A stretch of DNA of 64,000 nucleotides from Chitinophagaceae bacterium (GCA_016706055.1 JADJKL010000008.1:62001-126000), one strand, 5' to 3'. Counted from the first letter of the stretch, positions 9,351-19,474 are shown. Numbers and translations: made by a program. The notes: generated by a model not told the origin, from the sequence alone.

Positions 9351-9375
9351 TAAGTTTCCCTTTAGGGGACAGGGG
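9351..9375 (-). repeat. Right arm of outer inverted repeat
   Basis: The reverse complement reads CCCCTGTCCCCTAAAGGGAA followed by ACTTA. It pairs with 8514-8546 and ends directly at the desaturase stop codon. Confidence 0.7.
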
Positions 9376-10422
9376 CTAGACTATCTTCCTCGTCCTTTCC
9401 TTCATTAATGCAATCGCTTCTTCCTTAGAATTGAAGATAGTTCCGTTGATGTTGACTAAGTTATCCGCCAGCTTATCGTAGCGTTTAGTGAGCAGCCATG
9501 TAAAAATGTGGAGATAATGTATACCATCAAATACAATTGCTTTATTAGCAGCAAACTCATCTTTTCGTTTTAAGAATTCACCGGGCATTTCAGTGTAATG
9601 CATTCCCGGGCGAAGATGATGAATGATATGATAACCATCATTCCAGCATTTTTTATTGTAAACGGTGTTGATGCAATTAATAGAACTTGTATAAAGGTTA
9701 TCAGGATCTTTTGCATCTACAAATGAATGTTGTGCCCAGTTACCAAGCATCATAACTAACCTTGCAAATAATAACGGAACGATAAAGACAACCAATGTTG
9801 CTTTCAGATTTACAAAACACATTGCAATGCAAAATGCCAGATACACATATTCTCCGGCAGTAAGTCGCCTACCAAGTTTATTTCTTTTCTTACTAAAAAG
9901 GTAGCGGATTGTATTAATAACACCTACGAAAATGAATTTAAAGAAATAAGCTAAAAAACCTCTTAAACTATCCCGTTGATAAGCCATAGTACTACTGGTA
10001 TCATCCGGTAAATTATTCTCAACATGATGCATACCCATATGATGGCTGAAATACCCTTCTGGTGCATGACCAAATAACGGACAAATAATCCAAGAAGTAT
10101 ATGTAAAGAAAGGTTTTTGCCAAGGAGCTTTCAATGTCTTTCTATGACAAAAGCAATGAAACATTAATCCAAAACTTCCCTTTAAATAAAATTGTGACAA
10201 ATAAAAATACGGAACTGCTAATGCCCACCACCACCAACCAGTAAGCAGCGGAGTGTATAACAAAATAGCTACTGGTAAAACAATCAGATGAATAGTGGTT
10301 AATAAATAAATAAAAGGAAGATCCCTTTTATCATTCATAATTCGCAACCATAATTTATCGTAAAATGAAAATTTATCTTTTTCTGTATAAATCGGGTCAG
10401 TAAGTGTGTCGAGTGCCTTCAT
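9376..10422 (-). CDS. Fatty acid desaturase family protein
   Basis: 348 aa from the ATG at 10422. A TTG at 10479 would add 19 residues, but the ATG follows a promoter-like TACATTTAC closely. It is a membrane di-iron desaturase with three histidine clusters: HCFCH (about residue 105), HHMGMHH (about 137) and HIIHH (about 255). It also has several transmembrane segments and a soluble C-terminal tail. The likely reaction is insertion of a double bond into a membrane acyl chain, or modification of a related lipid. A truncated relative of its C-terminal 90 residues lies at about 54981-55276. Confidence 0.85.
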   Translation of the reverse strand: MKALDTLTDPIYTEKDKFSFYDKLWLRIMNDKRDLPFIYLLTTIHLIVLPVAILLYTPLLTGWWWWALAVPYFYLSQFYLKGSFGLMFHCFCHRKTLKAPWQKPFFTYTSWIICPLFGHAPEGYFSHHMGMHHVENNLPDDTSSTMAYQRDSLRGFLAYFFKFIFVGVINTIRYLFSKKRNKLGRRLTAGEYVYLAFCIAMCFVNLKATLVVFIVPLLFARLVMMLGNWAQHSFVDAKDPDNLYTSSINCINTVYNKKCWNDGYHIIHHLRPGMHYTEMPGEFLKRKDEFAANKAIVFDGIHYLHIFTWLLTKRYDKLADNLVNINGTIFNSKEEAIALMKERTRKIV

Positions 10423-10522
10423 GATTCCTGTAAATGTAGGAAAATAATGCTGCCGCCGGAGATGATGTTTATCAGACAATTGAAAAACTTAGTTGTAATC
10501 AATAACAGTTGTAAATAAACTG

Positions 10523-11555
10523 CTATTTCGGTTTGTATTTGGCCTGTGTAATGATTGTAACTGCATCCGTTTGCATAATCTCTTCCGGCTTCATATCCGG
10601 ATTTTTCTCTGCAAACTTTTTGATGAATTGCCAGCCGATCCACTGCCCGATATTGCCGGGAGAATAATCCGGCGGAAACCCTTGTGTGAAGGGGCTTTCG
10701 CCGATATAAACTTGTAGCACTGATGGGTTCAGTGATTGCAGGTCTTCGTTTTTTACAATATAAGTCCATATCATGCCTTCGTTGTCTTTGCACCAATCCA
10801 ATTGTTGTTGAGTGTAGCCGATCTTTATTGAATCGGGTGTTGTGGGCAGAAACTTATCAAGCAAATACCACTGTTTCCCTTTCTCCACCATTTGTTCAAT
10901 CAGAGGTTTGCCGCTGCTTTTATCCGGAAACATATCCGATACAACCAATTGCATCGCATCAGCAATAATATATTCTTTACTAAAGCGACGACTTCTGTAA
11001 CTGGGTGCTACACTTTCTATAAAAAATGGGTCGTTATAAACCGAAAAATCTTTTCCCAAATAAAACTGAAGGCTAATGCCTAAGAGTCCCGGACGTAGGA
11101 AATTGGGTGTCGGTCCATTATCTGATTGTGCTAATGCGTCAACCGGTCCTGCAATAGTTGCAATTTTTGGAACATTGATATGTCGGGAAATAATATTTTA
11201 CATACTGAAATGCTTTTTTGAAATCTTTCTCCAGACCATCGGTGGTTTTAAAGACGGTATTCACGGTGTCATATAAACCATTACTCAGGCTGAGGAAGTT
11301 TTTAACTCCATTAATCATATTTGCACTATCCACTCCTAAAACAAATTGCAGAAAAATGGGAGTTGCAATCTGGTATTTTGCATTTAGTTGATTCAGCCCC
11401 GGTAATATATTATTTGTGTCAATGGCAAAGAAATCCCTGTCAAATCGCTCTAGTTTTATATCAACATTGATGTTGGAAACGTCGGGAGCATTGTTGTTGC
11501 TTTTGCAAGAAAAAAGGAAACTAGATATGATAAGAATGAAGATGGTTTTTTTCAT
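10523..11555 (-). CDS. gldB: Gliding motility lipoprotein GldB, interrupted by one frameshift
   Basis: The N-terminal part (11139-11555) has a lipoprotein signal ending SFLFSCKS and the family segment KLERFDRDFF. The C-terminal part contains DMFPDKSSGKPLIEQ and IGWQFIKKF, typical of GldB. The parts join if one base near 11174 is removed (YFPTYQ followed by VPKIATIAGP), giving about 343 residues. GldB is an outer-membrane-directed lipoprotein needed for gliding in Flavobacterium. It fits the T9SS-sorted esterase nearby. Likely a sequence indel. Confidence 0.85.
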
Positions 11556-11642
11556 GGTTATTGTTAACGTATTCAGGAAATAATTGTTGTGGAAACAAAA
11601 ATACTGGATTAAAAATTACCGTTAAATCGTTCTTCATTGCTG

Positions 11643-11650
11643 TAATTTTG
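11643..11650 (+). promoter_or_regulatory. -7 promoter element for nadE
   Basis: TAATTTTG matches TAnnTTTG and ends 4 bp before the nadE ATG, again implying a leaderless or nearly leaderless transcript. No convincing -33 element was picked out. Confidence 0.4.
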
Positions 11651-11654
11651 CGTC

Positions 11655-13337
11655 ATGAAAATTGCATTGGCACAACAGAATTATCACATCGGCAACTTTG
11701 AAGAAAATACCCGTAAAATTATTGAAGGGATTGACTGGGCTAAAAAACAAGGTGCAGATATTGTTATGTTTTCGGAGCTATGTGTTTGTGGTTATCCGCC
11801 AAGAGATTTTTTGGAGTTCGAGGATTTTATCAGCAAATGTTATCAAGCTATAGATACGATTAAGAAACATGCTGATTCAATAGCTGTAATTGTTGGTGCC
11901 CCGGATATAAACCCTGTAAGAGAAGGGAAAGATTTATTTAATGCTGCTTTTTTTCTGTATGAGAAAGAAGTGAAAGCTGTTGCTCATAAAACTTGTTTGC
12001 CAAATTATGATGTGTTTGATGAATACCGCTATTTTGAACCAGCTTACGACTGGAACATCATTGAATTCAAAGGGAAAAAACTGGCGATAACGATTTGTGA
12101 AGATATCTGGAATCTCGGCGATAATCCATTGTACAGAAATTGCCCGATGGATGAATTTATGAAATTCCAACCGGATGTGATGCTGAATATTTCTGCATCG
12201 CCATTTGATTACACTCATGTTGAAGATAGAAAGGCAATTGTAAAACTGAATGTGTCCAAGTACAAATTACCAATGCTGTATTGCAACGGTGTTGGTAGCC
12301 AGACAGAAATTGTTTTTGATGGTAGCTCTTTGGTATTTGATAAAAATGCAAACCTTATAAGTCAGTTGCCATTTTTTGAAGAAGCATTTGAAATTTTTGA
12401 ATTGAAGGATGACGGAACATTTGCTGAGCCAGTAAAAGTAAAAGCTGAGGATTTGCCTGATGCAGAATTAGATCCAGCAGAGCTGGATTATAATTTGTGT
12501 ACTGCCGAAATTCATGCTGCTATTGTAACTGGAATCAAAGATTATTTCAGCAAAATGGGTTTTACCAAAGCTATTTTGGGAAGTAGTGGGGGAATAGACA
12601 GTGCTGTAACATTGGCATTAGCTTGCGAAGCATTGGGAAGTGAAAATGTAAAGGCTGTATTAATGCCGTCGCAATATTCATCTGATCATTCTGTTTCAGA
12701 TGCGGAACAATTAAGTAAGAATCTTGGCAATCCTTATGAAATAATCCCTATTAAAAATATTTATGAAAGTTTCCTTACACAGCTAAAGCCAATTTATAAG
12801 GATTTACCATTTAGTGTAGCAGAAGAAAACATACAATCAAGAACAAGAGGAAATCTATTGATGGCAATTGCGAATAAATTCAGTTATATATTATTGAATA
12901 CATCTAATAAAAGTGAATTAGCCACTGGTTATGGCACCTTGTACGGAGATATGGCGGGTGGATTAGGCGTATTGGGTGATTGCTATAAAATGCAGGTGTA
13001 TGCATTGGCAAAATTTATTAATAGAAATAAAGAAATCATACCAGATAATATAATTACTAAGCCGCCATCGGCAGAACTTAGGCCCGGCCAAAAAGATTCT
13101 GATTCACTACCCGAGTATGAAATTCTTGATAGAATATTATATCAGTATATAGAAAGGAGAAAAGGTCCGAATGAAATAAAGGAGCAAGGATTTGACGCAG
13201 CACTTGTTGGCCGAGTATTAAAAATGGTAAACGTAAATGAATATAAACGTAACCAATTTTGCCCCATCATCCGCATTTCTCCAAAAGCATTTGGTGTAGG
13301 CAGAAGGATGCCAATTGTTGGAAAATATTTGTCCTGA
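11655..13337 (+). CDS. nadE: Glutamine-dependent NAD+ synthetase
   Basis: 560 aa. The N-terminal nitrilase-type amidase (residues 1-260) has the Glu at MFSELCVCGYPP, the Lys in HKTCLPNYD and the Cys in ITICEDIWN. The C-terminal ATP-pyrophosphatase has the P-loop LGSSGGIDSAV, then KSELATGYGTLYGD. It amidates nicotinate adenine dinucleotide to NAD, the last step of the pathway that includes nadC. Intact, with a normal length for the fused type. Confidence 0.95.
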   Translation: MKIALAQQNYHIGNFEENTRKIIEGIDWAKKQGADIVMFSELCVCGYPPRDFLEFEDFISKCYQAIDTIKKHADSIAVIVGAPDINPVREGKDLFNAAFFLYEKEVKAVAHKTCLPNYDVFDEYRYFEPAYDWNIIEFKGKKLAITICEDIWNLGDNPLYRNCPMDEFMKFQPDVMLNISASPFDYTHVEDRKAIVKLNVSKYKLPMLYCNGVGSQTEIVFDGSSLVFDKNANLISQLPFFEEAFEIFELKDDGTFAEPVKVKAEDLPDAELDPAELDYNLCTAEIHAAIVTGIKDYFSKMGFTKAILGSSGGIDSAVTLALACEALGSENVKAVLMPSQYSSDHSVSDAEQLSKNLGNPYEIIPIKNIYESFLTQLKPIYKDLPFSVAEENIQSRTRGNLLMAIANKFSYILLNTSNKSELATGYGTLYGDMAGGLGVLGDCYKMQVYALAKFINRNKEIIPDNIITKPPSAELRPGQKDSDSLPEYEILDRILYQYIERRKGPNEIKEQGFDAALVGRVLKMVNVNEYKRNQFCPIIRISPKAFGVGRRMPIVGKYLS

Positions 13338-13349
13338 TATTTTAAGCGT

Positions 13350-13790
13350 CTAATGCGTAAAAGTCACTACAATTATCAACGTTGGCCCAACCGGAGGAGT
13401 ATAAGGATATGAAACAACTAACTCTGTAGCAGAAACTGACACAAGCGTTACGGTATCTGTTCCAAATAGTGGAACAGAAAAGAATATATTTGTTTCGCTT
13501 AATTTAAAAGTCCATGTAAATAGGACTGGCGAAGGGTCGCCAACATTACATTTTGTTGCTCCTTCATCCATACTTCCTGTTCCGCCTGCTAAAAAAGTAT
13601 ATATATTATCTTGCTGGCAAGCAGGAATTGAATAAGCAGTTCCACCTACTGTAGCAGATTTAAATTTCCAGGATCCCTGGCTGATTAACTCTGTCTTTGT
13701 TTTTGGGGTTTCAACATCTTTTTTGCAAGAAGATAAAATTACTGCTGTCAAAAAAAGTGAAGCGGCGAAGGGGAAAAGGTATTTTTTCAT
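13350..13790 (-). CDS. Lipocalin-like lipoprotein
   Basis: 146 aa. A lipoprotein signal ends at AVILSSCKKD (Cys 22). The mature part starts with LISQGSWKFKSATVGG, the opening usually seen in Bacteroidota lipocalin-like/DUF5004 lipoproteins, and is rich in beta-strand patterns. A probable outer-membrane lipoprotein without assigned ligand. It converges on nadE with 12 bp between the stops. Confidence 0.7.
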   Translation of the reverse strand: MKKYLFPFAASLFLTAVILSSCKKDVETPKTKTELISQGSWKFKSATVGGTAYSIPACQQDNIYTFLAGGTGSMDEGATKCNVGDPSPVLFTWTFKLSETNIFFSVPLFGTDTVTLVSVSATELVVSYPYTPPVGPTLIIVVTFTH

Positions 13791-13946
13791 AGTAAAATTG
13801 ATTTATAATACAAAATAGGTAATCTTTTTAATGAATTATAGCGTAAAATCCAGCAATATATCTGCGAATTTCATGCCGTTTATAATAACGGCAAATTATT
13901 TGCTTACTGCAAGTTCGTATTTTGTGACACATTAATTTAATCAGCA

Positions 13947-14945
13947 ATGTTAAAAACAGCAGAAGATATCAGGTTATTAAATGAAAAGATCAGCCACGCA
14001 GGGCAGTTTACCGATAAATTAAAAGATGAAATCGGCCATGTTATTGTTGGTCAGAGTCATATGCTCGACAGACTATTGATTGGACTTTTAAGTAATGGAC
14101 ATGTTTTGCTTGAAGGTGTTCCCGGTCTTGCAAAGACATTGACGATAAAATCAATGGCACAAGCCATTCATGCGCAGTTCAGTCGTATACAGTTTACTCC
14201 TGATCTGTTACCGGCTGATGTTATTGGCACAATGATCTATAATCAGCAGCGAAATGAATTCGTTGTTCGTAAGGGTCCGATTTTCGCCAATTTTATTTTG
14301 GCGGATGAAATAAACAGAGCTCCCGCCAAAGTGCAAAGTGCATTATTGGAGGCGATGCAGGAACGACAAGTAACGATTGGGGACAGTACTTACAAATTAG
14401 ATGAACCGTTTTTAGTATTGGCAACACAAAACCCGTTGGAACAGGAAGGAACTTATGCGTTACCAGAAGCACAAGTTGACCGTTTTATTATGAAAGTGAT
14501 TGTTGATTATCCTAAAATGGCAGAAGAACAAATCATTTTAAGGAAAAGTGTTCAAGGAGAATTCCCTAAAATAAGTCAGGTCGTTTCTATTACAGAAGTT
14601 ATTAATGCTAGAGATCTTACTAAGCAGATTTACATGGATGAGAAGATTGAACAGTATATCCTTGATATTGTATTTGCTACCAGAAGCCCGGCAGATTATA
14701 AATTAGAAAAACTTCAACCATTAATATCCTATGGTGCTTCGCCACGGGGAAGTATAAATTTGGGTCTTGCCGCTAAATCACAGGCATTTTTAAATAAAAG
14801 AGGTTTTGTAATTCCTGAAGATGTAAGAAGTATTTGTAAAGATGTGCTTCGTCATCGTATTGGCCTTACTTATGAAGCAGAGGCGGAGAATGTGAAAGTA
14901 GAAGATGTGATTGAAGATGTATTAAGACAAATAAATGTCCCCTAA
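13947..14945 (+). CDS. MoxR-family AAA+ ATPase
   Basis: 332 aa. Walker A is GVPGLAKT (about residue 57), Walker B FILADEINRAP and sensor 1 ATQNPLEQEGTYALPEAQ. This is the MoxR chaperone-like family, which works with VWA-domain partners. It is the first gene of a tight operon: its TAA overlaps the next ATG by one base. In Bacteroides the equivalent Bat cluster is linked to aerotolerance; here the role is inferred. Confidence 0.93.
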   Translation: MLKTAEDIRLLNEKISHAGQFTDKLKDEIGHVIVGQSHMLDRLLIGLLSNGHVLLEGVPGLAKTLTIKSMAQAIHAQFSRIQFTPDLLPADVIGTMIYNQQRNEFVVRKGPIFANFILADEINRAPAKVQSALLEAMQERQVTIGDSTYKLDEPFLVLATQNPLEQEGTYALPEAQVDRFIMKVIVDYPKMAEEQIILRKSVQGEFPKISQVVSITEVINARDLTKQIYMDEKIEQYILDIVFATRSPADYKLEKLQPLISYGASPRGSINLGLAAKSQAFLNKRGFVIPEDVRSICKDVLRHRIGLTYEAEAENVKVEDVIEDVLRQINVP

Positions 14946-15823
14946 TGCTCACTACGGCTGAAATAATTAAAAAAGTAAGAGAGCTTGAAATTAAAAGCAA
15001 GAAACTCACCAGCGATCTGTTTACTGGTGAGTATCATAGTGCTTTTAAGGGAAAAGGAATGTCGTTCAAGGAGGTAAGAGAATATGCTGCGGGAGACGAT
15101 ATTCGTTTTATTGACTGGAATGTATCAGCAAGATTTGGTCATCCGTATAGTAAAATATTTGAGGAAGAAAGAGAGTTGACAGTAATGTTGCTGGTAGATA
15201 TTAGCTCAAGTTCATTATTTGGAACTGAGTCTGCAAGAAAGAAAGATATAATTACAGAAATAGCTGCGGTTATAAGTTTTTCAGCGGTAAATAATGCAGA
15301 CAAGATAGGTGTGATTTTTTACAGTGATCAGGTGGAAGCATTTATTCCACCCAAGAAAGGCAAGCAACATGCTTTATATATTGTAAGGGAATTGTTGAGC
15401 AAAGAGCCAAAAGGGAAAGGTACTGCTGTGAGCAAAGCACTTCGCTATTTTAATAATTCAACCAAACAAAAAAGTATTGCTTTTGTACTGAGTGATTTTA
15501 TTGATGCGAATTATGAAGATGCATTACGTATTGCCGCAAAGAAGCATGATGTGATTGGAATCAAAATTTATGACAGAATGGATAAGCAATTACCTGATGC
15601 AGGATTACTACAGGTAAAAGATGCTGAATCAGGTGCAACAAAATGGGTCGACAGCAGTAATGCCTTTGTAAGATATAGCTACGAACAGGAATTTTTCAGA
15701 ATAACTGAATATAGTACACAAGCTTTCAAAAAAGCAGGTTGCGATCTGCTGCATGTGAAAACCGGCGAGGACTATGTAAGAGTTTTACAACGATTCTTCC
15801 GTAGCCGGAACAAACAAAAATGA
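14945..15823 (+). CDS. DUF58 domain-containing protein (VWA-like)
   Basis: 292 aa. FKGKGMSFKEVREYAAGDD then RFIDWNVSARFG is the DUF58 signature. The VWA-type segment LLVDISSSSLFG (MIDAS-like DxSxS) follows. A cytoplasmic partner of MoxR. Start and stop overlap both neighbours (1 bp and 4 bp), indicating translational coupling. Confidence 0.92.
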   Translation: MLTTAEIIKKVRELEIKSKKLTSDLFTGEYHSAFKGKGMSFKEVREYAAGDDIRFIDWNVSARFGHPYSKIFEEERELTVMLLVDISSSSLFGTESARKKDIITEIAAVISFSAVNNADKIGVIFYSDQVEAFIPPKKGKQHALYIVRELLSKEPKGKGTAVSKALRYFNNSTKQKSIAFVLSDFIDANYEDALRIAAKKHDVIGIKIYDRMDKQLPDAGLLQVKDAESGATKWVDSSNAFVRYSYEQEFFRITEYSTQAFKKAGCDLLHVKTGEDYVRVLQRFFRSRNKQK

Positions 15824-16723
15824 TTACCAGAAAACATATATTCTTATTAGTTGCTGTTTTTTTCACAAACACTGTGATGGCACAAGGCGATGCTTCAATC
15901 AATGCATCGGTAAATAAGAATACAATTCTTTTGGGAGAGCCATTGGTGCTTACAATTGAAGCTTACTTGCCTGCAAATAGTAAAATTGAGTTTGATAGAC
16001 TTGATACAATAACTCATTTTGAATTTCTGGAAAACTCTGTCATTGATAGTTCTTCTCAAAATGGCGGCATAAAAATTATTGGCAAGTATACAATTACCAG
16101 TTTCGATTCAGGCCATTGGGTTATTCCTTCATTTACTTTAGCAAAAGGAGTAAAGACCGATACTATTCCAATTGATGTTGTATTCTCCGATTTTAATCCT
16201 GAACAGGATTATCATGATATAAAAGATATAATTGAAGTAAAAACAAAAAAGGAAGGTGTTCCATGGTGGGTATATGCAGTCGCAACAACTTTGCTGCTGT
16301 TAACAGTTATATTTTTTACCCGTAGAAAAAAGAAACCTGTTGTTATTGCAAAGGAGAAAATTATTGTGAATCCGTATGAAGAAGCAATGCAAGCAACTTG
16401 CAGCTTTGCAAAAGAAGGGTCCTGATGCTAAAGTTTATTATGCTGAACTAATAAATATTTTTAGATTATTTATTTTCAGAAAGAAAGGGATTCTTTCGTT
16501 ACAAAAAACAACTGACGACCTGATAGTACAAGTGAAAGATGTGATAAATGATAAAGACCAATTTGACAAACTTTCACAGGCTTTGCGATTAAGTGATTTT
16601 GTAAAATTCGCAAAATATATTCCTGCCGAAAGTGACAAGGAAGATAGTTTTCAGCATATCAAAAACACAATTACTAATATCGAAAAATCGGAGACTAAAA
16701 CTCTTCCATCAGGAAAGAAATAG
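15820..16723 (+). CDS. BatD/DUF4381-like membrane protein, interrupted by one frameshift
   Basis: About 300 residues when joined. A signal peptide (1-21, ending VMAQ) precedes a beta-rich periplasmic region of about 120 residues. One transmembrane helix (about 150-166) is followed by a basic RRKKK stop-transfer and a cytoplasmic helical region. The second part (frame of 16391-16723) begins KQLAALQKKGPDAKVYYAEL. One extra base near 16390 separates the frames. The oxygen-tolerance/Bat operon position between DUF58 and a VWA protein supports the assignment. Confidence 0.75.
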
Positions 16724-16729
16724 AAGGTT

Positions 16730-17740
16730 ATGCTTTATGATTGGATTAAAAGTATGCATTTTGTTTACCCGGAATTCTTCGGGTTGTTTGCATTGTTGCC
16801 ATTGCTGACATGGTGGTATGTACAAAAGAATGATAAGCAGAAAGCAACGATAACCGTTTCCACTACTCATGCATTTACTGTTAGTTCCTGGAAGAATAGG
16901 TTTCGTCATTTGCCATTTATACTTCGTTTATTGACTATAAGTTGTTTGATTATTGCCTTGGCTCAACCACAAAAAAGAAACGAAGAGCAACGATCGGAAG
17001 GTGAGGGAATTGATATTGTTCTTTGTATGGATGTAAGCGGCAGTATGGGTTCCCAAGATATTCCACCATCAAGAATGGAAGTGGCGAAGGAAGTTGCAGA
17101 AGAGTTTGTTCGCAGCCGGCCTGTTGATAGGATCGGTTTGGTGATTTTCTCAGGTGAAAGTTTTACACAATGCCCGATAACGAATGACAGAAATACATTG
17201 ATTACTCAAATTCAAAAACTGGAAAGCAGAACCTTGCTGAAAGATGGAACAGTTATCGGTGAGGGATTAGCAACGGCGGTTGATCGCCTCGTTCAAAGCA
17301 AATCAAAAAGCAAAGTAATTATTTTAATTACAGATGGAAAAGAAGATGCGCCGGATACAAGATTGATTGACCCTTTGACGGCTTTGGATATTGCAAAATC
17401 GCAAAGGGTAAAAGTATATACAATTGGAATGGGTGCAGTTCCATCCAATATAACAGAAGTAACAGGCAGAACTAAAAACCAAAACCCTGAAATTGGGTTT
17501 ATAGATGTTGCATTACTTACAAAGATTGCTACTGAAACTGGTGGTCAATATTTCCGGGCAAAGGATAAGGAAGCGTTGAAAGAAACCTATAAGCAGATTG
17601 ATACACTTGAAAAATCGAGGATTGATATTGTTGCTTTTAAAAGAATAGAAGAACGGTTTATTCCATTTGTACTTGCAGCACTGGCTTTCCTCTTTTTGGA
17701 AGTGTTTTTGAGATTTACAGTGTTTAGAAAGTTTCCTTGA
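16730..17740 (+). CDS. VWA domain-containing protein (BatA-like)
   Basis: 336 aa. Two N-terminal transmembrane segments (about 10-25 and 55-75) precede a von Willebrand A domain with MIDAS motif VLCMDVSGSMGS, the downstream threonine in DRNTLITQI and the aspartate in ILITDGKED. A C-terminal transmembrane helix lies at about 305-325. This BatA architecture faces the periplasm. It is the last gene of the operon; the batB and TPR (batC) genes that usually follow are absent and rsgA follows instead. Confidence 0.88.
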   Translation: MLYDWIKSMHFVYPEFFGLFALLPLLTWWYVQKNDKQKATITVSTTHAFTVSSWKNRFRHLPFILRLLTISCLIIALAQPQKRNEEQRSEGEGIDIVLCMDVSGSMGSQDIPPSRMEVAKEVAEEFVRSRPVDRIGLVIFSGESFTQCPITNDRNTLITQIQKLESRTLLKDGTVIGEGLATAVDRLVQSKSKSKVIILITDGKEDAPDTRLIDPLTALDIAKSQRVKVYTIGMGAVPSNITEVTGRTKNQNPEIGFIDVALLTKIATETGGQYFRAKDKEALKETYKQIDTLEKSRIDIVAFKRIEERFIPFVLAALAFLFLEVFLRFTVFRKFP

Positions 17741-17811
17741 TAAATTATTTAGTTTAGAACTTTACAAGAGTTCCAACTCTTGGAGAATTGAAAGTATTAT
17801 CTTGCAAGCCA

Positions 17812-18738
17812 ATGAAAGCAACAGTTTACAAATCCACCGGAAGCTGGTATATAATTAAAGACGAGAACGACAAATTTTGGAATGCACGGATGAAAGGGGT
17901 AATGAAGATTGATGATATTACTTCTACCAATCCTGTGGCAGTAGGTGATGATGTAGAATTTGAAATAGAGAATGAAAATGATAGTACGGCTATGATTGAT
18001 GAAATTCATCAACGTAACAATTACATCAACCGTCAATCACCACGGAATAAATACCAACATCATATTGTAGCGGCCAACCTTGACCAGTCAATGCTAGTGG
18101 CAACATTAAAAGAACCTAAAACTTCTCAGGGGTTTATTGACCGTTTTTTAGTGGCATCAGAAATGTATCATGTAAAACCTTTTATTGTTTTCAATAAATC
18201 AGATTTATACAAGCAAAAAGAATTGGATAAATATGAAGGCTGGAAAGCAATGTATGAAACTGTAGGCTACAAAGTTTTTTTGGTGAGTGCTGAAAAAAAA
18301 GAAGGTGTAGAAGAAGTACTGGAAATGCTGAAAAACAAAACAACGCTCATTAGCGGACATAGCGGTGTAGGCAAATCATCTTTTCTGAATGTTGTATTTC
18401 CGGATAAAGTTTTAAAGACACAGGAGGTAAGTGGTTGGAGTGGTAAAGGACAACATACCACAACATTTGCTCAAATGTATGATCTGCCATTCGGCGGAAG
18501 AATAATTGATACGCCGGGAATGAGAGAATTTGGCTTAGTGGATATTGACAAGCAGGAAGTGTCTCATTATTTTCCTGAGATGAGAGATAGATTAAATAAC
18601 TGTCAATTCAACAATTGCCTGCATTTTAATGAACCCGGCTGTGCTATTAAAGAAGCAACAGCAAATGGTGAAATACATGAAGATAGGTATGTGAGTTATG
18701 TGAATATTATGGAGAGTATTGAGGGGAAGAGCTACTAA
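17812..18738 (+). CDS. rsgA: Ribosome small subunit-dependent GTPase A
   Basis: 308 aa from the ATG at 17812 (a TTG at 17788 is rejected). An OB-fold (residues 1-70) is followed by a circularly permuted GTPase: G4 FNKSD, G5 VSAEKK, G1 GHSGVGKSS and G3 DTPGMREF in that order. A C-terminal zinc knuckle contains CQFNNCLHFNEPGC. It matures the 30S subunit. Confidence 0.95.
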   Translation: MKATVYKSTGSWYIIKDENDKFWNARMKGVMKIDDITSTNPVAVGDDVEFEIENENDSTAMIDEIHQRNNYINRQSPRNKYQHHIVAANLDQSMLVATLKEPKTSQGFIDRFLVASEMYHVKPFIVFNKSDLYKQKELDKYEGWKAMYETVGYKVFLVSAEKKEGVEEVLEMLKNKTTLISGHSGVGKSSFLNVVFPDKVLKTQEVSGWSGKGQHTTTFAQMYDLPFGGRIIDTPGMREFGLVDIDKQEVSHYFPEMRDRLNNCQFNNCLHFNEPGCAIKEATANGEIHEDRYVSYVNIMESIEGKSY

Positions 18739-18747
18739 GGAAGGCTT

Positions 18748-19474
18748 ATGAAAATTTCAGAAAAATTATTAAGCGATACATCAAAAAGACCTTGGGAAAT
18801 CCCTCCGGGCAAATGGTCTTATTATCAGGAGTGGAATAATGCCCTTTTTCTTCATTGGAAGATTTCACCTGAAGAACTTAAAAAGCATACCCCGGCAAAT
18901 CTTGATGTTGATTTTTATAATGGTGAAAGTTGGGTTTCGCTGGTTGCATTTACAATGGAAAGAATAAGTCCCAGGAATATGCCATCAGTTTCAATGATTT
19001 CTAATTTTCATGAAATAAATATCAGGACTTATCTCTCAAAAGAGCATAAATCCGGTGTATATTTTCTAAACATCAAAGCTGGAAAAAGGTTATCATCTTT
19101 TATTGCAAAAAAAATATCTGGACTTGAGTATCAATTTTCTAAAATAAAAAGAGAAGATGATAGTGATTCCAAATATGTATCCGTAATAAATGATAGAGAA
19201 TTTAATTTTGAAATAGTATATAGAATTGGTGACGAGATACTTAATAAAACTGCTTAGATCCTGGCTTCAGAAAGATATTGTCTGTATTTTGAAAGGAATG
19301 GTAAAACTACAGATACAACATTCATCATCACCCTTGGGACTTGCATGAAGTTGAGATTGACAAATTTGTAATGGAGTATAAAATTGGAAATATTCTCTAA
19401 ATCGAAAACCTGATTTAATGCACTATTCTAAAGGAGTTAAAGTTATATCATGGAATAAAGAAATTATTCCATGA
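18748..19474 (+). pseudogene. DUF2071 (YqjF-like) protein, broken in three places
   Basis: The open part (18748-19257) has the family start KRPWEIPPGKWSYYQEW and NALFLHWKISPEEL. Downstream codons still read as the family's C-terminus: LASERYCLYFERNGK in the same frame after TAG 19255-19257, HHHPWDLHEVEIDKF after a missing base near 19311, and NRKPDLMHYSKGVKV after another near 19398. The final TGA is 19472-19474. An in-frame stop plus two frameshifts is heavier damage than elsewhere, so this may be a true pseudogene. Function is unknown. Confidence 0.75.

Noticed and set aside
8514..9375. Complete insertion sequence
   Set aside because: There is no transposase, the repeats are imperfect and no target-site duplication was seen; only a repeat-flanked gene can be claimed.
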